DNA of 64,000 nt from an uncultured Hyphomonas sp. (GTDB lineage Bacteria > Pseudomonadota > Alphaproteobacteria > Caulobacterales > Hyphomonadaceae), in contig NZ_OY787457.1 in NCBI RefSeq assembly GCF_963678875.1, positions 620,001-684,000 of the forward strand, read 5' to 3'. Under the pieces are notes generated by a model. The model was not told the DNA's origin and did not search any database. It was given only the letters and a program-made list of their open reading frames with translations. The first letter of the stretch is position 1. Every line of letters begins with the position of its first letter. Both the position numbers and the translations under genes were made by a program. Positions 37,656 to 45,643 of this stretch are shown piece by piece.

Positions 37656-38159
37656 ATGTCAGTCGGTCTGACCCGCAATGAATACAACATGGTTGACCCG
37701 CTTGAACGGGTCGAACAGGCGCTGGAAGAAGGCGGCTGGCAGGCGGAGCGCGACGAAGAAGGTACGCTGCAGGCCGTTGCCGAGACCCGCTGGGGCGACC
37801 TTGGCGCCCTGTTCGCCTACCGGCCGGAACCCGCCGCAATCCATTTCTCCATGACACTGGACGTCAAACCGCAGACGGCTCGCCGCTCCCAGATTGCCGA
37901 ATTGATCATGATGGCGAACGAGCGCCTCTGGCTCGGCCATTTCGACTATTGGGCCGACGAAGGCGTGATCATCTTCCGCTACACATTCCCCATGATGGAC
38001 CGGGACGAGCCGACGCTGGGCGAAGTGCGCAGTGCCATGGCCGCCGCCGTCAGCGCGACCGAGCGTTTCATTCCCGCCTTCAACTTCCTGATCTGGGCTG
38101 GAAAATCCCCGCGCGATGCCATCGATGCGGTGATGTTCGAAACCCACGGCGAAGCCTGA
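37656..38159 (+). CDS. YbjN domain-containing protein
   Basis: A 167-residue alpha/beta protein of the YbjN family, structurally related to type III secretion chaperones. Recognised by the pattern VEQALEEGGWQAERDEE early and FRYTFPMMDRDEPTLGEV in the middle. No signal peptide. YbjN is linked to motility and stress regulation in enterobacteria, but a role here is not known. GAGGGGAG precedes the ATG. proC follows after 4 bases, so the two are cotranscribed. Confidence 0.88.
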   Translation: MSVGLTRNEYNMVDPLERVEQALEEGGWQAERDEEGTLQAVAETRWGDLGALFAYRPEPAAIHFSMTLDVKPQTARRSQIAELIMMANERLWLGHFDYWADEGVIIFRYTFPMMDRDEPTLGEVRSAMAAAVSATERFIPAFNFLIWAGKSPRDAIDAVMFETHGEA

Positions 38160-38163
38160 GGCC

Positions 38164-38970
38164 ATGGCCGGGCCGTCGATCGCCCTGATCGGGGCAGGCC
38201 GGATGGGCGCCGCGCTCGCCAGCGGCTGGCTGGCAGGCAAGGGCAAGCCCGACATCCGCATCCAGGACCCGAAGCCGTCCGAAACCGTCTCGGCATGGGC
38301 TGACGCTGGCAAGGTCACGCTGAACCCGGAACCGGAACCGGTGGACGTGCTGATCGTCGCGGTGAAGCCGCAGATCTTTCCGAAAATGGCGGAAAGCCTG
38401 AAGCCGTGGATCGGGCCGAAGACGCTGGTCGTTTCCATCATGGCCGGAACGCGTCTCAAGCAGCTGGCCGAGCGCCTTGGCACGGACTACGTCATCCGGG
38501 TCATGCCGAACACGCCCGGAGCCATCGGCAAGGGCGTCTCAGTCATCTCCAAGTCCGATATAGTCATGGCGAAGCAGCTCGAAATCGCCGGAAAACTGCT
38601 GAAGCCGCTGGGCGAAGTCATCGGCCCGGTCGACGAAAAGCACATGTCGGTTGTCACCGGCCTCTCCGGCAGCGGCCCGGCCTATGTTTTCCTGCTCGCG
38701 GAAGCGATGGCGGATGCGGCCATGGCCGAGGGCCTACCGGCCGAACTTGCCGAACAGCTGGCCGCCCTCACCATCGAAGGCGCTGCGGCGCTAATGGTAC
38801 AGTCTGACGAGACGCCGAGCGCCCTCAGAAAAGCGGTCACTTCACCCGGCGGCACCACCCAGGCCGCTCTTGACATCCTCATGGATGAAGGTGGGATGCC
38901 TATCCTGATGCGAAAGGCTATCCGCGCCGCTGCGAACCGCGACCGGGAGCTGTCTCGCGATACGGATTAG
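38164..38970 (+). CDS. proC: Pyrroline-5-carboxylate reductase ProC
   Basis: ProC makes proline from pyrroline-5-carboxylate with NAD(P)H. The 268-residue protein has the Rossmann fold start ALIGAGRMGAALASGWLAG, the VMPNTPGAIGKG motif and the dimer domain signature VTGLSGSGPAYVFLLAEAM, then SPGGTTQAAL near the C-terminus. It lies between the YbjN gene (4 bases upstream) and the TetR-like gene (15 bases downstream), so it probably belongs to one operon. Length is normal. Confidence 0.97.
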   Translation: MAGPSIALIGAGRMGAALASGWLAGKGKPDIRIQDPKPSETVSAWADAGKVTLNPEPEPVDVLIVAVKPQIFPKMAESLKPWIGPKTLVVSIMAGTRLKQLAERLGTDYVIRVMPNTPGAIGKGVSVISKSDIVMAKQLEIAGKLLKPLGEVIGPVDEKHMSVVTGLSGSGPAYVFLLAEAMADAAMAEGLPAELAEQLAALTIEGAAALMVQSDETPSALRKAVTSPGGTTQAALDILMDEGGMPILMRKAIRAAANRDRELSRDTD

Positions 38971-38985
38971 GAGAGATGCGGCACC

Positions 38986-39639
38986 ATGGAGGAGACAGGC
39001 GACATCGTCGAACTGGGCCTTCTCGCCGCGCTGCGCCTCGCCGAGGACACGCCCTGGGGCGACATCACCCTCACCGCCATCGCTGAAGAGGCCGGACTGC
39101 CGCTGAGCGAGTTCTATGGCGTGACGCGGGACGACCTCGCCAACGCCTTCGATGCCTGGTTTGACCGCGCCATGTCGGCGGAAGGTCCTCCGGGCGGGGA
39201 GTCTGCGCGCGAACGCCTGTTTGACGTCATCATGCTCCGTTTCGAAGCGATGGAGGACTACCGCACCGGCGCCGTCGCCCTGATGCGGGACCGGGAACGC
39301 ACGCCGCGCCTGCTGCTGCGCCTGCCGGTCCACCGGGCGGCGAGCGCGCATTGGGCACTTGCCTCTGCTGGCCTCGACGATGACAGCGGCGCACCCCTGG
39401 GGCTCAAGATCGCCGCCATCGCCTTCGTGATCGCCCAGACCGAACGCGCCTGGCGCAAGGACAAGAATGGCGACTTCGCCCTCACCATGGCTGCGCTGGA
39501 CAAGGCCCTGCGCGCCGCGGAGGGCCGGCTGCTGCGCCTGAAGAAATACATACCAAAAAAATCAAAGAGCGGGCCGGACGAGCCCGACGATGCGGAGGAA
39601 ACCCATGAGCCGACCCGGCCTCGACACGAACCCCCTTGA
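38986..39639 (+). CDS. TetR-like helix-turn-helix protein
   Basis: A 217-residue protein with a TetR-like N-terminal HTH (about 8-55): LGLLAALRLAEDTPWGDITLTAIAEEAGLPLSEFYGV. The rest resembles the helical C-terminal domain of TetR/COQ9-type proteins (FDVIMLRFEAMEDYRTGAVALMRD). The last 30 residues are Lys/Pro/Glu-rich and unlike the family, and overlap the next gene by 35 bases. It could be a transcription regulator, or a COQ9-like factor given ubiK nearby; the sequence does not decide. Confidence 0.75.
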   Translation: MEETGDIVELGLLAALRLAEDTPWGDITLTAIAEEAGLPLSEFYGVTRDDLANAFDAWFDRAMSAEGPPGGESARERLFDVIMLRFEAMEDYRTGAVALMRDRERTPRLLLRLPVHRAASAHWALASAGLDDDSGAPLGLKIAAIAFVIAQTERAWRKDKNGDFALTMAALDKALRAAEGRLLRLKKYIPKKSKSGPDEPDDAEETHEPTRPRHEPP

Positions 39640-40690
39640 TCTGACGCCGGACTGGTTCAACCAGCTTTTCGAAGAAATAGGCATCGACGCGGAGGTCTCT
39701 GGCCTCACGGCAAAGTCTATCGGCACCGGCCAGATCGGCGAGAATGTCCGCTTTGTCTTCGACTATGCCCGCAAGGGGGATGGCGCCCCGGCAACGCTGG
39801 TCGGCAAGTTCCCGTCCGATAATGAAGCCAGCCTGATGACGGCCAAGATGCTTGGCCACTATGAGCGTGAAGTGAACTTCTACCGCACCTTCCCGAAGGT
39901 TGCCGGGCGCATCACGCCAACCGCACTTTATACCGACTATGACCCGGACACGAACCGGTTCGCCCTGATCATGGAAGACATGGCGCCGTCGGAGCAGGGG
40001 GACCAACTGGCCGGCTGCAGCGTTGCCGAAGCGGAGCGGGCCATGGATGCTGCCGCGATCCTGCACGCGGCGCACTGGAACGATACCTCCCTCGACACCC
40101 ATCCCTGGCTGCAGGGCAGCGCCGTCGCGCCGCCGCCAGCCTTGACCATGGAAGCGACGATTGCGCTGTGGACCGGCTTCAAGGAGCGTTATGGGCCGCA
40201 GCTAGCTGCCGAAGATGTCGAAGTCGGGGACGCCTACACGGCGGCTTTGCCGAAGATGCAGGAGATCGAGCGTCCCGGTCCTTTCGCGCTGACCCACAAT
40301 GACTACCGGCTGGACAATATGCTGTTCGGCAAGCCAGGCGCGCCGAAACCGCTCGCCGTGGTCGATTGGCAAACGGCCGGAAAGGGCGCCCCTGCCAGCG
40401 ATGTTGCGTACTTCATCGGAGCTGGCCTGACCCGTGATGACCGGCCCAGGCACGAGCAGGCCTTGCTGCGCTACTACCATGCCCGCCTGCAGGATGAGGG
40501 CGTCACGGATTACGGCTTCGACGCGCTCTATGATGACTACCGCTACACGTGTTTCTACGGCATGTCGGTGGCCTATGGGGCGGCGATGTTGGTCAAGCAG
40601 ACCGAGCGCGGTGACCAGATGTTCCTGACCATGCTACGTCGGCACGCAGCGCAGGCGCGGGACAACAATGCTCTCGAATTGCTGCCCTGA
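39605..40690 (+). CDS. Phosphotransferase family protein (APH/EcKinase-like)
   Basis: A 361-residue kinase-like protein. The aminoglycoside-phosphotransferase core is seen as catalytic loop THNDYRLDNMLFG and metal-binding VVDWQTAGKG. The N-terminal lobe (TLVGKFPSDNEASL, LIMEDMAP) fits the ecdysteroid-kinase-like group, which also covers bacterial proteins next to acyl-CoA metabolism genes. Substrate is unknown. ATG 39605 is used because it starts just before the conserved DLTPDWFNQLF helix. It overlaps the TetR-like gene end in another frame. Confidence 0.88.
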   Translation: MSRPGLDTNPLDLTPDWFNQLFEEIGIDAEVSGLTAKSIGTGQIGENVRFVFDYARKGDGAPATLVGKFPSDNEASLMTAKMLGHYEREVNFYRTFPKVAGRITPTALYTDYDPDTNRFALIMEDMAPSEQGDQLAGCSVAEAERAMDAAAILHAAHWNDTSLDTHPWLQGSAVAPPPALTMEATIALWTGFKERYGPQLAAEDVEVGDAYTAALPKMQEIERPGPFALTHNDYRLDNMLFGKPGAPKPLAVVDWQTAGKGAPASDVAYFIGAGLTRDDRPRHEQALLRYYHARLQDEGVTDYGFDALYDDYRYTCFYGMSVAYGAAMLVKQTERGDQMFLTMLRRHAAQARDNNALELLP

Positions 40691-40896
40691 AGCCGCAGAT
40701 TTTTTTCAAACGTGTAATATTCTCTGCAGAGTCTCAGCCAGTGTGCCGGGGCGGAACAGGTTTCCAAACATCCTCCTAATGACCAGCCGCAAACTCTCGT
40801 AGCGCGTTACGCGTGGGCTTAAGGGGAAGTGCGTAGTGTCCATATTCCGGGCTCTCCAGAAGGAGTGCTCGCCCTCTATTGGAAAATGGTGTGGAT

Positions 40897-41169
40897 ATGG
40901 AACAGCAGAATGCAAAACCGACGAGCGTGAAAGGCCCGGATGGCCAGAAGCTCACACTGGCGGATCTCCCGTCGCCGAACATTTCCCGTTGGGTCACGCG
41001 CCGCAAGGCGGAAGTGGTCGCCGCCGTTTCTGGTGGCCTGCTGAGCCGCAAGGCTGCCTGTGACCGTTACAACCTGACGGATGAAGAGTTCGAAGGCTGG
41101 GAGCGTCTCTTCCTGCGTCACGGCACGAAGGGTCTGCGTACGACCCGTCTTCAACAGTATCGCCGCTAG
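40897..41169 (+). CDS. sciP: CtrA inhibitor SciP (DUF1153)
   Basis: SciP is a small helix-turn-helix protein that binds CtrA and blocks RNA polymerase recruitment at CtrA-activated promoters early in the cell cycle. The 90-residue product matches DUF1153: LADLPSPNISRWVTRRKAEVV, GLLSRKAACDRYNLTDEEF and LFLRHGTKGLRTTRLQQYR. The ATG at 40897 is preceded by GGAAAATGG; TTG 40879 and GTG 40891 are alternatives. In Caulobacter sciP also lies just upstream of the fliF operon, as here, which supports the name. Confidence 0.93.
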   Translation: MEQQNAKPTSVKGPDGQKLTLADLPSPNISRWVTRRKAEVVAAVSGGLLSRKAACDRYNLTDEEFEGWERLFLRHGTKGLRTTRLQQYRR

Positions 41170-41176
41170 GCCGCTG

Positions 41177-41247
41177 TTAAACCCAAATTTACGGGCGCCC
41201 CGTTAACTCTGGCGAAAGCATCCGGAATCCTCCGGGTGATTGGAGTC
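41177..41247 (+). promoter_or_regulatory. Candidate CtrA box and two GANTC methylation sites before the mini-fliF operon
   Basis: In the 82-base gap between sciP and the FliF-like gene, TTAA-N7-TTTA (41177-41191) is one base short of the CtrA consensus TTAA-N7-TTAA, and another TTAA lies at 41203. GAATC (41225-41229) and GAGTC (41243-41247) are sites for the CcrM methyltransferase; the second overlaps the ribosome site. Together they suggest CtrA/GcrA timing of the operon. The CtrA box is imperfect. Confidence 0.4.
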
Positions 41248-41251
41248 CAGT

Positions 41252-41914
41252 ATGGCGCACGGAAGATCCGGTACATCGCGCGGCGCGACGCCTTCCACAC
41301 GGGCGCTCGCGTTCGCGGCATGTGCCGTGGCCCTTGGCCTGCTGGCCTGGCGCGGCGCTGATATCATCAGCCGCGCACCAGCCTCGCCCGGTCCGCTCTC
41401 CCAGTCTGAAGCCTCTCTTCTGTCTGTCGCCGAAGCAATGGCGGGGCAGGGGCATGTGCGCATTTCCGTTGTCCGCCAGCCGGGCGGTGTCCGTCAGGTC
41501 CTGCTGTTGCTGGATGACAAAGCAAGCGTCGACGACGCGGTGCTGACCAATACGGTTTCCATGGCGGCTGGCCTGGATGCTGGCAAAGGCGAACGCGTCG
41601 AGCTCCAACGCGCGCCATTCGCGCCGGGCATAAATGGCGCGCCGCTGCCGCGCGACTGGGCCGAGCTGTCGCTGCTGGCCCTGCTGGCCGGTCTGGCAGG
41701 CTGGATCGGGTTCAAGGCGGAACGCCGTGAGGAAATGCCCGTCGAACTGGTTCAGGAAACACTGCCCGCCCGTGTCGCGGCGCAATCTGCGGAACCCGCT
41801 GTCCGCCCCGTGCCGATGCATGATGAGGATGCAGCAGACCTTGCGCGCCGTGAGCCCGGCCGGGCGGCCGAAGTCGTACGCGCCTGGATGGGCGGCAATG
41901 GAGGCAATGCATGA
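41252..41914 (+). CDS. Minimal FliF-like protein (C-terminal part of the MS-ring protein only)
   Basis: A 220-residue membrane protein in the position of fliF. It has a membrane helix (about 14-37), a short periplasmic part, a second helix (about 142-160) and a cytoplasmic tail. The segment LLLLDDKASVDDAVLTNTV then GLDAGKGERVELQRAPF resembles the end of the FliF ring-building region before its second helix. The tail DLARREPGRAAEVVRAWM resembles the FliG-binding end of FliF. Full FliF has about 540 residues; the RBM1 and RBM2 domains and most of RBM3 are absent. GGAG precedes the ATG and the stop overlaps fliG (ATGA). It has its own start and full coupling, so it does not look like a pseudogene. 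Confidence 0.75.
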   Translation: MAHGRSGTSRGATPSTRALAFAACAVALGLLAWRGADIISRAPASPGPLSQSEASLLSVAEAMAGQGHVRISVVRQPGGVRQVLLLLDDKASVDDAVLTNTVSMAAGLDAGKGERVELQRAPFAPGINGAPLPRDWAELSLLALLAGLAGWIGFKAERREEMPVELVQETLPARVAAQSAEPAVRPVPMHDEDAADLARREPGRAAEVVRAWMGGNGGNA

Positions 41915-42843
41915 GCGCGCTCACGATTGCCCGCAAAGACACCCCGGCTGACGGCCTGATGCGGTCTGCCCGACTGATGCGGGCGCTCGGCCCGGATGCT
42001 GCGCCGATCTGGGCGGAGCTGTCGAAATCCGAAGTGCAGGCCCTGACGGCCGCGATGGATACGCTCGGTCCGTCGGCAGAAGGGGAATCCGACGCGGTCT
42101 CCCAATTCATGACGGCGCATCGCCGGCTACGCGCCCCGGCGAATGCGGGTGCATCGGTGTGGCGGCGCCTGTCGGATGCCGGCACGGATACGCTGGCCAG
42201 GCTGTTTGCGGATGAGCATGCGCAGACCGTCGCCTTGATCCTGTCCCGTCTGGAAGGAGAGGCGTCCGCGCGCCTGTTGCGGGCACTGCCCCCGAAACTT
42301 GCCATTGATGCGATGCAACGCCTCCTGAACCTCGGACCTGTGCATCCTGCAGCACTTGCCGCCCTCGAAACTCAGCTCGACGCCACCCTCAAGGCGAATT
42401 CCGGCGATGGCCAGTCAAACGGACATGAGCGCGTCGCCCGTATCTTCGACCGCCTCGACAGCCGCTCCGAAAAGACCTTCCTCGCCGCGCTCGACCACGC
42501 CGAACCGGGGGCTGGCGAAAAAGTACGCGCGCTGATGTTCACCTTCGACGACCTGACCGGTCTGGATGCGGCAGGTCTGCAGACATTGCTGTCGGCGGCA
42601 GATCGCGCCGTGCTCGTCGTGGCGCTGAAAGGCGCGCGTCCGGATACGGCTGCGGTCTTCTTCGCCAACATGACGCAGCGCGCCGGCGACCTGCTGCGCG
42701 AGGAGATAGCCGCGCTCGGCCCGGTCCGCCGCAGCGAGATCGAAGGCGCCCGCCAGGAACTGGTCGCGCTGGCCCGCACCCTGATGCAGCGCGGAGACAT
42801 CCGTGCCGATGGTCAGGTCGAAGACGATGAGCTGGTCGACTGA
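41911..42843 (+). CDS. fliG: Flagellar motor switch protein FliG
   Basis: FliG is the rotor protein that links the MS ring to the FliM/FliN ring and receives torque from the stators. The 310-residue product is complete: N-domain that holds FliF (ARLMRALGPDAAPIWAELS), middle domain with EHAQTVALILSRL (the family's EHPQ motif, Pro changed to Ala), and C-domain with LMFTFDDLTGLD and NMTQRAGDLLREEIAALGPVR. The charged residues of the torque helix (R, E, E) remain. It overlaps the mini-FliF stop by 4 bases and the FliH start by 1, so translation is coupled. Confidence 0.93.
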   Translation: MSALTIARKDTPADGLMRSARLMRALGPDAAPIWAELSKSEVQALTAAMDTLGPSAEGESDAVSQFMTAHRRLRAPANAGASVWRRLSDAGTDTLARLFADEHAQTVALILSRLEGEASARLLRALPPKLAIDAMQRLLNLGPVHPAALAALETQLDATLKANSGDGQSNGHERVARIFDRLDSRSEKTFLAALDHAEPGAGEKVRALMFTFDDLTGLDAAGLQTLLSAADRAVLVVALKGARPDTAAVFFANMTQRAGDLLREEIAALGPVRRSEIEGARQELVALARTLMQRGDIRADGQVEDDELVD

Positions 42844-43262
42844 TGCAGCGCGCCGTCAAATCCCTGCAGCCATTTGACTTCCGCAGCGATTTCACACCGC
42901 AGCCGGAACCGGAAATGCCTGTCTTCCCGGCGGAGGAAAAGATCACGCTTTCCGCGCCGGACCTGGCCATGTTGCTGACCGAGGCACGTGCCGAGGCGCA
43001 TGCGGCTGCCATGTCGATGAAACATGACGAACAGAATGCACGCCTGCAGCAGGTGACGGAAAACCTGACGGATGCGCTCGCGAATCTGGTATCGCTGGCA
43101 GGGCATCTGGAATCGAGCGCCTATTCGGACGGTTTCCGGGAGTCTGCCCTGCGCCTCGTCACAATCGCGGCCCAGCGGATCGTCGACGGACAGGGTGATC
43201 TGTTTGCGCAAAGCCCGGAATTCCGCCAGAACGGCCACCCGACCAAAAAGGATGGATCATGA
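42843..43262 (+). CDS. Short FliH-like (FlbE-type) protein
   Basis: A 139-residue protein between fliG and fliN. The N-terminus (LQPFDFRSDFTP) resembles the region that binds FliN and anchors FliH to the C-ring. A long helix follows (LTEARAEAHAAAMSMKHDEQNARLQQV). FliH/FlbE proteins are normally 200 or more residues and end in a domain that binds the FliI ATPase; that part is largely missing, and the chain ends in a polar tail (QNGHPTKKDGS). It shares its stop with the fliN start (ATGA). Identification comes mainly from position and the N-terminal pattern. Confidence 0.65.
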   Translation: MQRAVKSLQPFDFRSDFTPQPEPEMPVFPAEEKITLSAPDLAMLLTEARAEAHAAAMSMKHDEQNARLQQVTENLTDALANLVSLAGHLESSAYSDGFRESALRLVTIAAQRIVDGQGDLFAQSPEFRQNGHPTKKDGS

Positions 43263-43525
43263 CCCAGCCCGCCAATCCTGCCTTGCAGAAGTCCCTGATG
43301 GACGTGCCCGTGCGAGTAGACGTGGTGCTGGGTGAAGTGCGCATGCCGATGGAAGAGCTGGTCGCCATGTCGGCCGAAGATGTCGTCGCGCTGGAGCGGC
43401 GCACCGATGAACCGGTCGAGATTTACGTGTCCGACCGGCTGATGGCCCGGGGGCGCCTGGTTGTTGCCGATGGGCAACTCGGGGTGACGCTTTCGGAGAT
43501 CGTGGATTCCCGCGAAGCCGCGTAG
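43259..43525 (+). CDS. fliN: Flagellar motor switch protein FliN
   Basis: An 88-residue SpoA-domain protein, the base of the C-ring. It shows the typical sequence DVPVRVDVVLGEVRMPMEELVAMSAEDVVAL and ends with the beta strand GRLVVADGQLGVTLSEIV. Length is close to the minimal FliN, without the acidic N-terminal extension of enterobacterial FliN. It overlaps the FliH-like gene by 4 bases and ends the tight four-gene unit. No FliM is in this window. Confidence 0.92.
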   Translation: MTQPANPALQKSLMDVPVRVDVVLGEVRMPMEELVAMSAEDVVALERRTDEPVEIYVSDRLMARGRLVVADGQLGVTLSEIVDSREAA

Positions 43526-43739
43526 CTGCAGGAAAACCCATGGTTAACAATGCCTTGCGGGCAGGCGCAGCCTGTACTGCAGGAATGGGCTGTCTGCCCC
43601 GTCCGAATTCGGCAATTCCTAACGCCGGAGAGGAATTTGTTAACCTTTAGCCGACACTAATGGTTACCGGGAGAGTGTGGCCCGTTCGCGTCTGGGGCGC
43701 GGGGATGGCGGGTCTGTTCGAGAGTAAGGACGCCGCCGT

Positions 43740-44750
43740 ATGCGTATGAAAATGTTCGCCGCCGAGACCTTCGAGGCTGCCAAGGCGATGATTTTTGCCG
43801 AGATGGGGGCCGACGCGGTCATCCTGTCCGAGCGCGAAATCGATGGCGGCGTTGAAGTCCGTGCGGCGGTCGACAAGATGGGTGGCATGGGCGGCATGTC
43901 CAATGAGCCGCTGTTCCTGCGCGATGCGCGCGGCGCCGGCCATGGCCGCGGCAGCGAAAACCCGCTGTTCAGCCGGGTCCGCGATGCGCTGCTCTGGCAC
44001 GGTTCCCCGCAACGTTTCGGTGACCGGGTGGCCGCCGAAGGTGCTGGCCGCGTTCAGCATCTGACCGATCCGGAGGAGGCGATCGCCGAAGGTTTGGCCC
44101 GTATCGTCACCTGTGATCCGCTGCCAGCGCGCCTTGATCGCGACATTCTTCTGGTCGGCCCTCCGGGGCATGGCCGTACAGCCACGACCGCAAAACTGAC
44201 CCGCCGCGCCGCCATGGCGCGTGCTGAAGTCGCGCCGGTCGCCGCCGATCTCGACGGCACGGCTGGCGGAGACCAGCTCGCTGCTTACCTCGAGCGGGAA
44301 AAGAACCAGATCCGCACCTGCCATTCGCCGGATGAACTGTTCGCCACGATCAAGAAGCTGAAGACCGAAAATCGCCGCTGCGTGATCGATCTGCCGGCGA
44401 TCAATCCGTTCGATGATGATGACATGGCCAGCCTGCAGGACCTGATTTCGGTCATTCGCGCTGAACCCGTCCTTGTCATGTCGGCGGAAGGCCACCCGGA
44501 TGACCAGCTCGAAGCCGCCCGCGGCTTTGCGAGGGCCGGCATCAAGCGGGCCATTCTCACCAAACTGGATGTTGTTCGAAGGAGGGGCGGGGCCATCTCA
44601 GCCCTGTCGTCGGCTGGCATTGCTTTCTCACATCTCGCCGTCACCCCATTCATCGGCGGCGGACTGGTTCCGGCGGCGCCCATGCGCCTCGCTGCCCTGT
44701 TGATGGAAGACGCCCCGGGCGACGTGATCGCCCTGAAAGGAGCCGCGTAA
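43740..44750 (+). CDS. flhF: FlhF-like protein with degenerate GTPase motifs
   Basis: FlhF is an SRP-type GTPase that sets the pole where a flagellum is built. The 336-residue product has the FlhF N-domain (MKMFAAETFEAAKAMIFAEMGADAVILSEREI) and a G domain. The P-loop reads GPPGHGRTATTAKL, with Arg in place of the essential Lys. The DTYR motif that normally follows is DLDGTAGGDQL, and the G3 DTAGR motif is replaced by DLPAINPFDDDD. Only TKLD (G4) is normal. GTP hydrolysis is therefore doubtful and it may act as a scaffold. flhG follows after 4 bases. Confidence 0.85.
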   Translation: MRMKMFAAETFEAAKAMIFAEMGADAVILSEREIDGGVEVRAAVDKMGGMGGMSNEPLFLRDARGAGHGRGSENPLFSRVRDALLWHGSPQRFGDRVAAEGAGRVQHLTDPEEAIAEGLARIVTCDPLPARLDRDILLVGPPGHGRTATTAKLTRRAAMARAEVAPVAADLDGTAGGDQLAAYLEREKNQIRTCHSPDELFATIKKLKTENRRCVIDLPAINPFDDDDMASLQDLISVIRAEPVLVMSAEGHPDDQLEAARGFARAGIKRAILTKLDVVRRRGGAISALSSAGIAFSHLAVTPFIGGGLVPAAPMRLAALLMEDAPGDVIALKGAA

Positions 44751-44754
44751 TCCC

Positions 44755-45597
44755 ATGAGTTTCATGATGCGCAAATCACAGGAACGCCCAGCACCGCGGC
44801 CGACACCGCGCCGGGTCGAACCTGCCTCGATTATCGCGGTTGCAAGCGGGAAGGGCGGCGTCGGCAAGACGTTCATGGCCATCACGCTCGCTTCAGCTTT
44901 CGCACAGGCCGGGAAACGTACTCTGCTGGTAGACGGTGACCTTGGCCTCGCCAATGTCGACGTCCAACTCGGGATCGCACCGGAGACGGACCTCGCTGCC
45001 GTGATCGCAGGCTGGGTCGAACTCGACGATGCGGTGACCCCGGTTGATGGCGGCGCTGCCGATGGCGGGTTCGATGTGCTGCCGGGCCGGTCAGGCTCTG
45101 GCGCGCTGGCCGAACTGCCACCGGAAGAAGTTGCCCGTCTTGCCGCTGGCCTGTCTGCGCTGGCCCTGCAGTACGATCAGGTAGTGCTCGATCTCGGCGC
45201 CGGCATCGAGGCGAACTGTATGCGGCTCGCCCGTGCTGCCGACAAGGCGCTGATGGTGATTACCGACGAGCCGACATCGATGACTGACGCCTATGCCTTC
45301 ATCAAAGTGCTGCGCGGTTATGCGCCGAACGTCGAGCCTGTGATCTGCATCAACCAGGCCGACAGTCGTGCGGCAGGACAACGGACATATGAGGCGATTG
45401 CCCGGGCCTGCCAGACATTCCTTGGCTTCCGTCCGAATCTCGCTGGCGTTGTGATCCGCGACCCGAAGGTCCGCGATGCGATCCGCTGCCAGAAGACACT
45501 GATTTCCACAGATCCCCAGGCTCAACCTATCCAGGACGCCATCGCCATCAGCCAGATGCTGATCGGTGACGCCCCGGCAGCGGAGCTTGGCAATTAA
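44755..45597 (+). CDS. flhG: FlhG (FleN/YlxH) MinD-like ATPase
   Basis: A 280-residue ParA/MinD-family ATPase that normally controls flagellar number by acting on FlhF. The deviant Walker A is GKGGVGKTF, the switch region reads VDGDLGLANVDVQLG and the family sequence LDLGAGIEANC and DEPTSMTDAYAFIKVL follow. The catalytic motifs look intact, in contrast to FlhF. The N-terminus has about 25 basic and Pro-rich residues without the DQAxxLR FlhF-activation motif seen in other FlhG proteins. It ends before the ctrA regulatory region. AGGAG precedes the ATG. Confidence 0.92.
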   Translation: MSFMMRKSQERPAPRPTPRRVEPASIIAVASGKGGVGKTFMAITLASAFAQAGKRTLLVDGDLGLANVDVQLGIAPETDLAAVIAGWVELDDAVTPVDGGAADGGFDVLPGRSGSGALAELPPEEVARLAAGLSALALQYDQVVLDLGAGIEANCMRLARAADKALMVITDEPTSMTDAYAFIKVLRGYAPNVEPVICINQADSRAAGQRTYEAIARACQTFLGFRPNLAGVVIRDPKVRDAIRCQKTLISTDPQAQPIQDAIAISQMLIGDAPAAELGN

Positions 45598-45643
45598 TCT
45601 GTGTGAAGATTTGGGGGATTTCGCGGGGAATCGCAGGGCTCTG

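Noticed and set aside
41170..41251. The mini-FliF gene as a frameshifted or truncated remnant of a full-length fliF
   Set aside because: The gap to sciP is only about 80 bases, too short to hold the missing N-terminal 300 residues in any frame. The gene has its own start, ribosome site and first membrane helix and is translationally coupled to an intact fliG.
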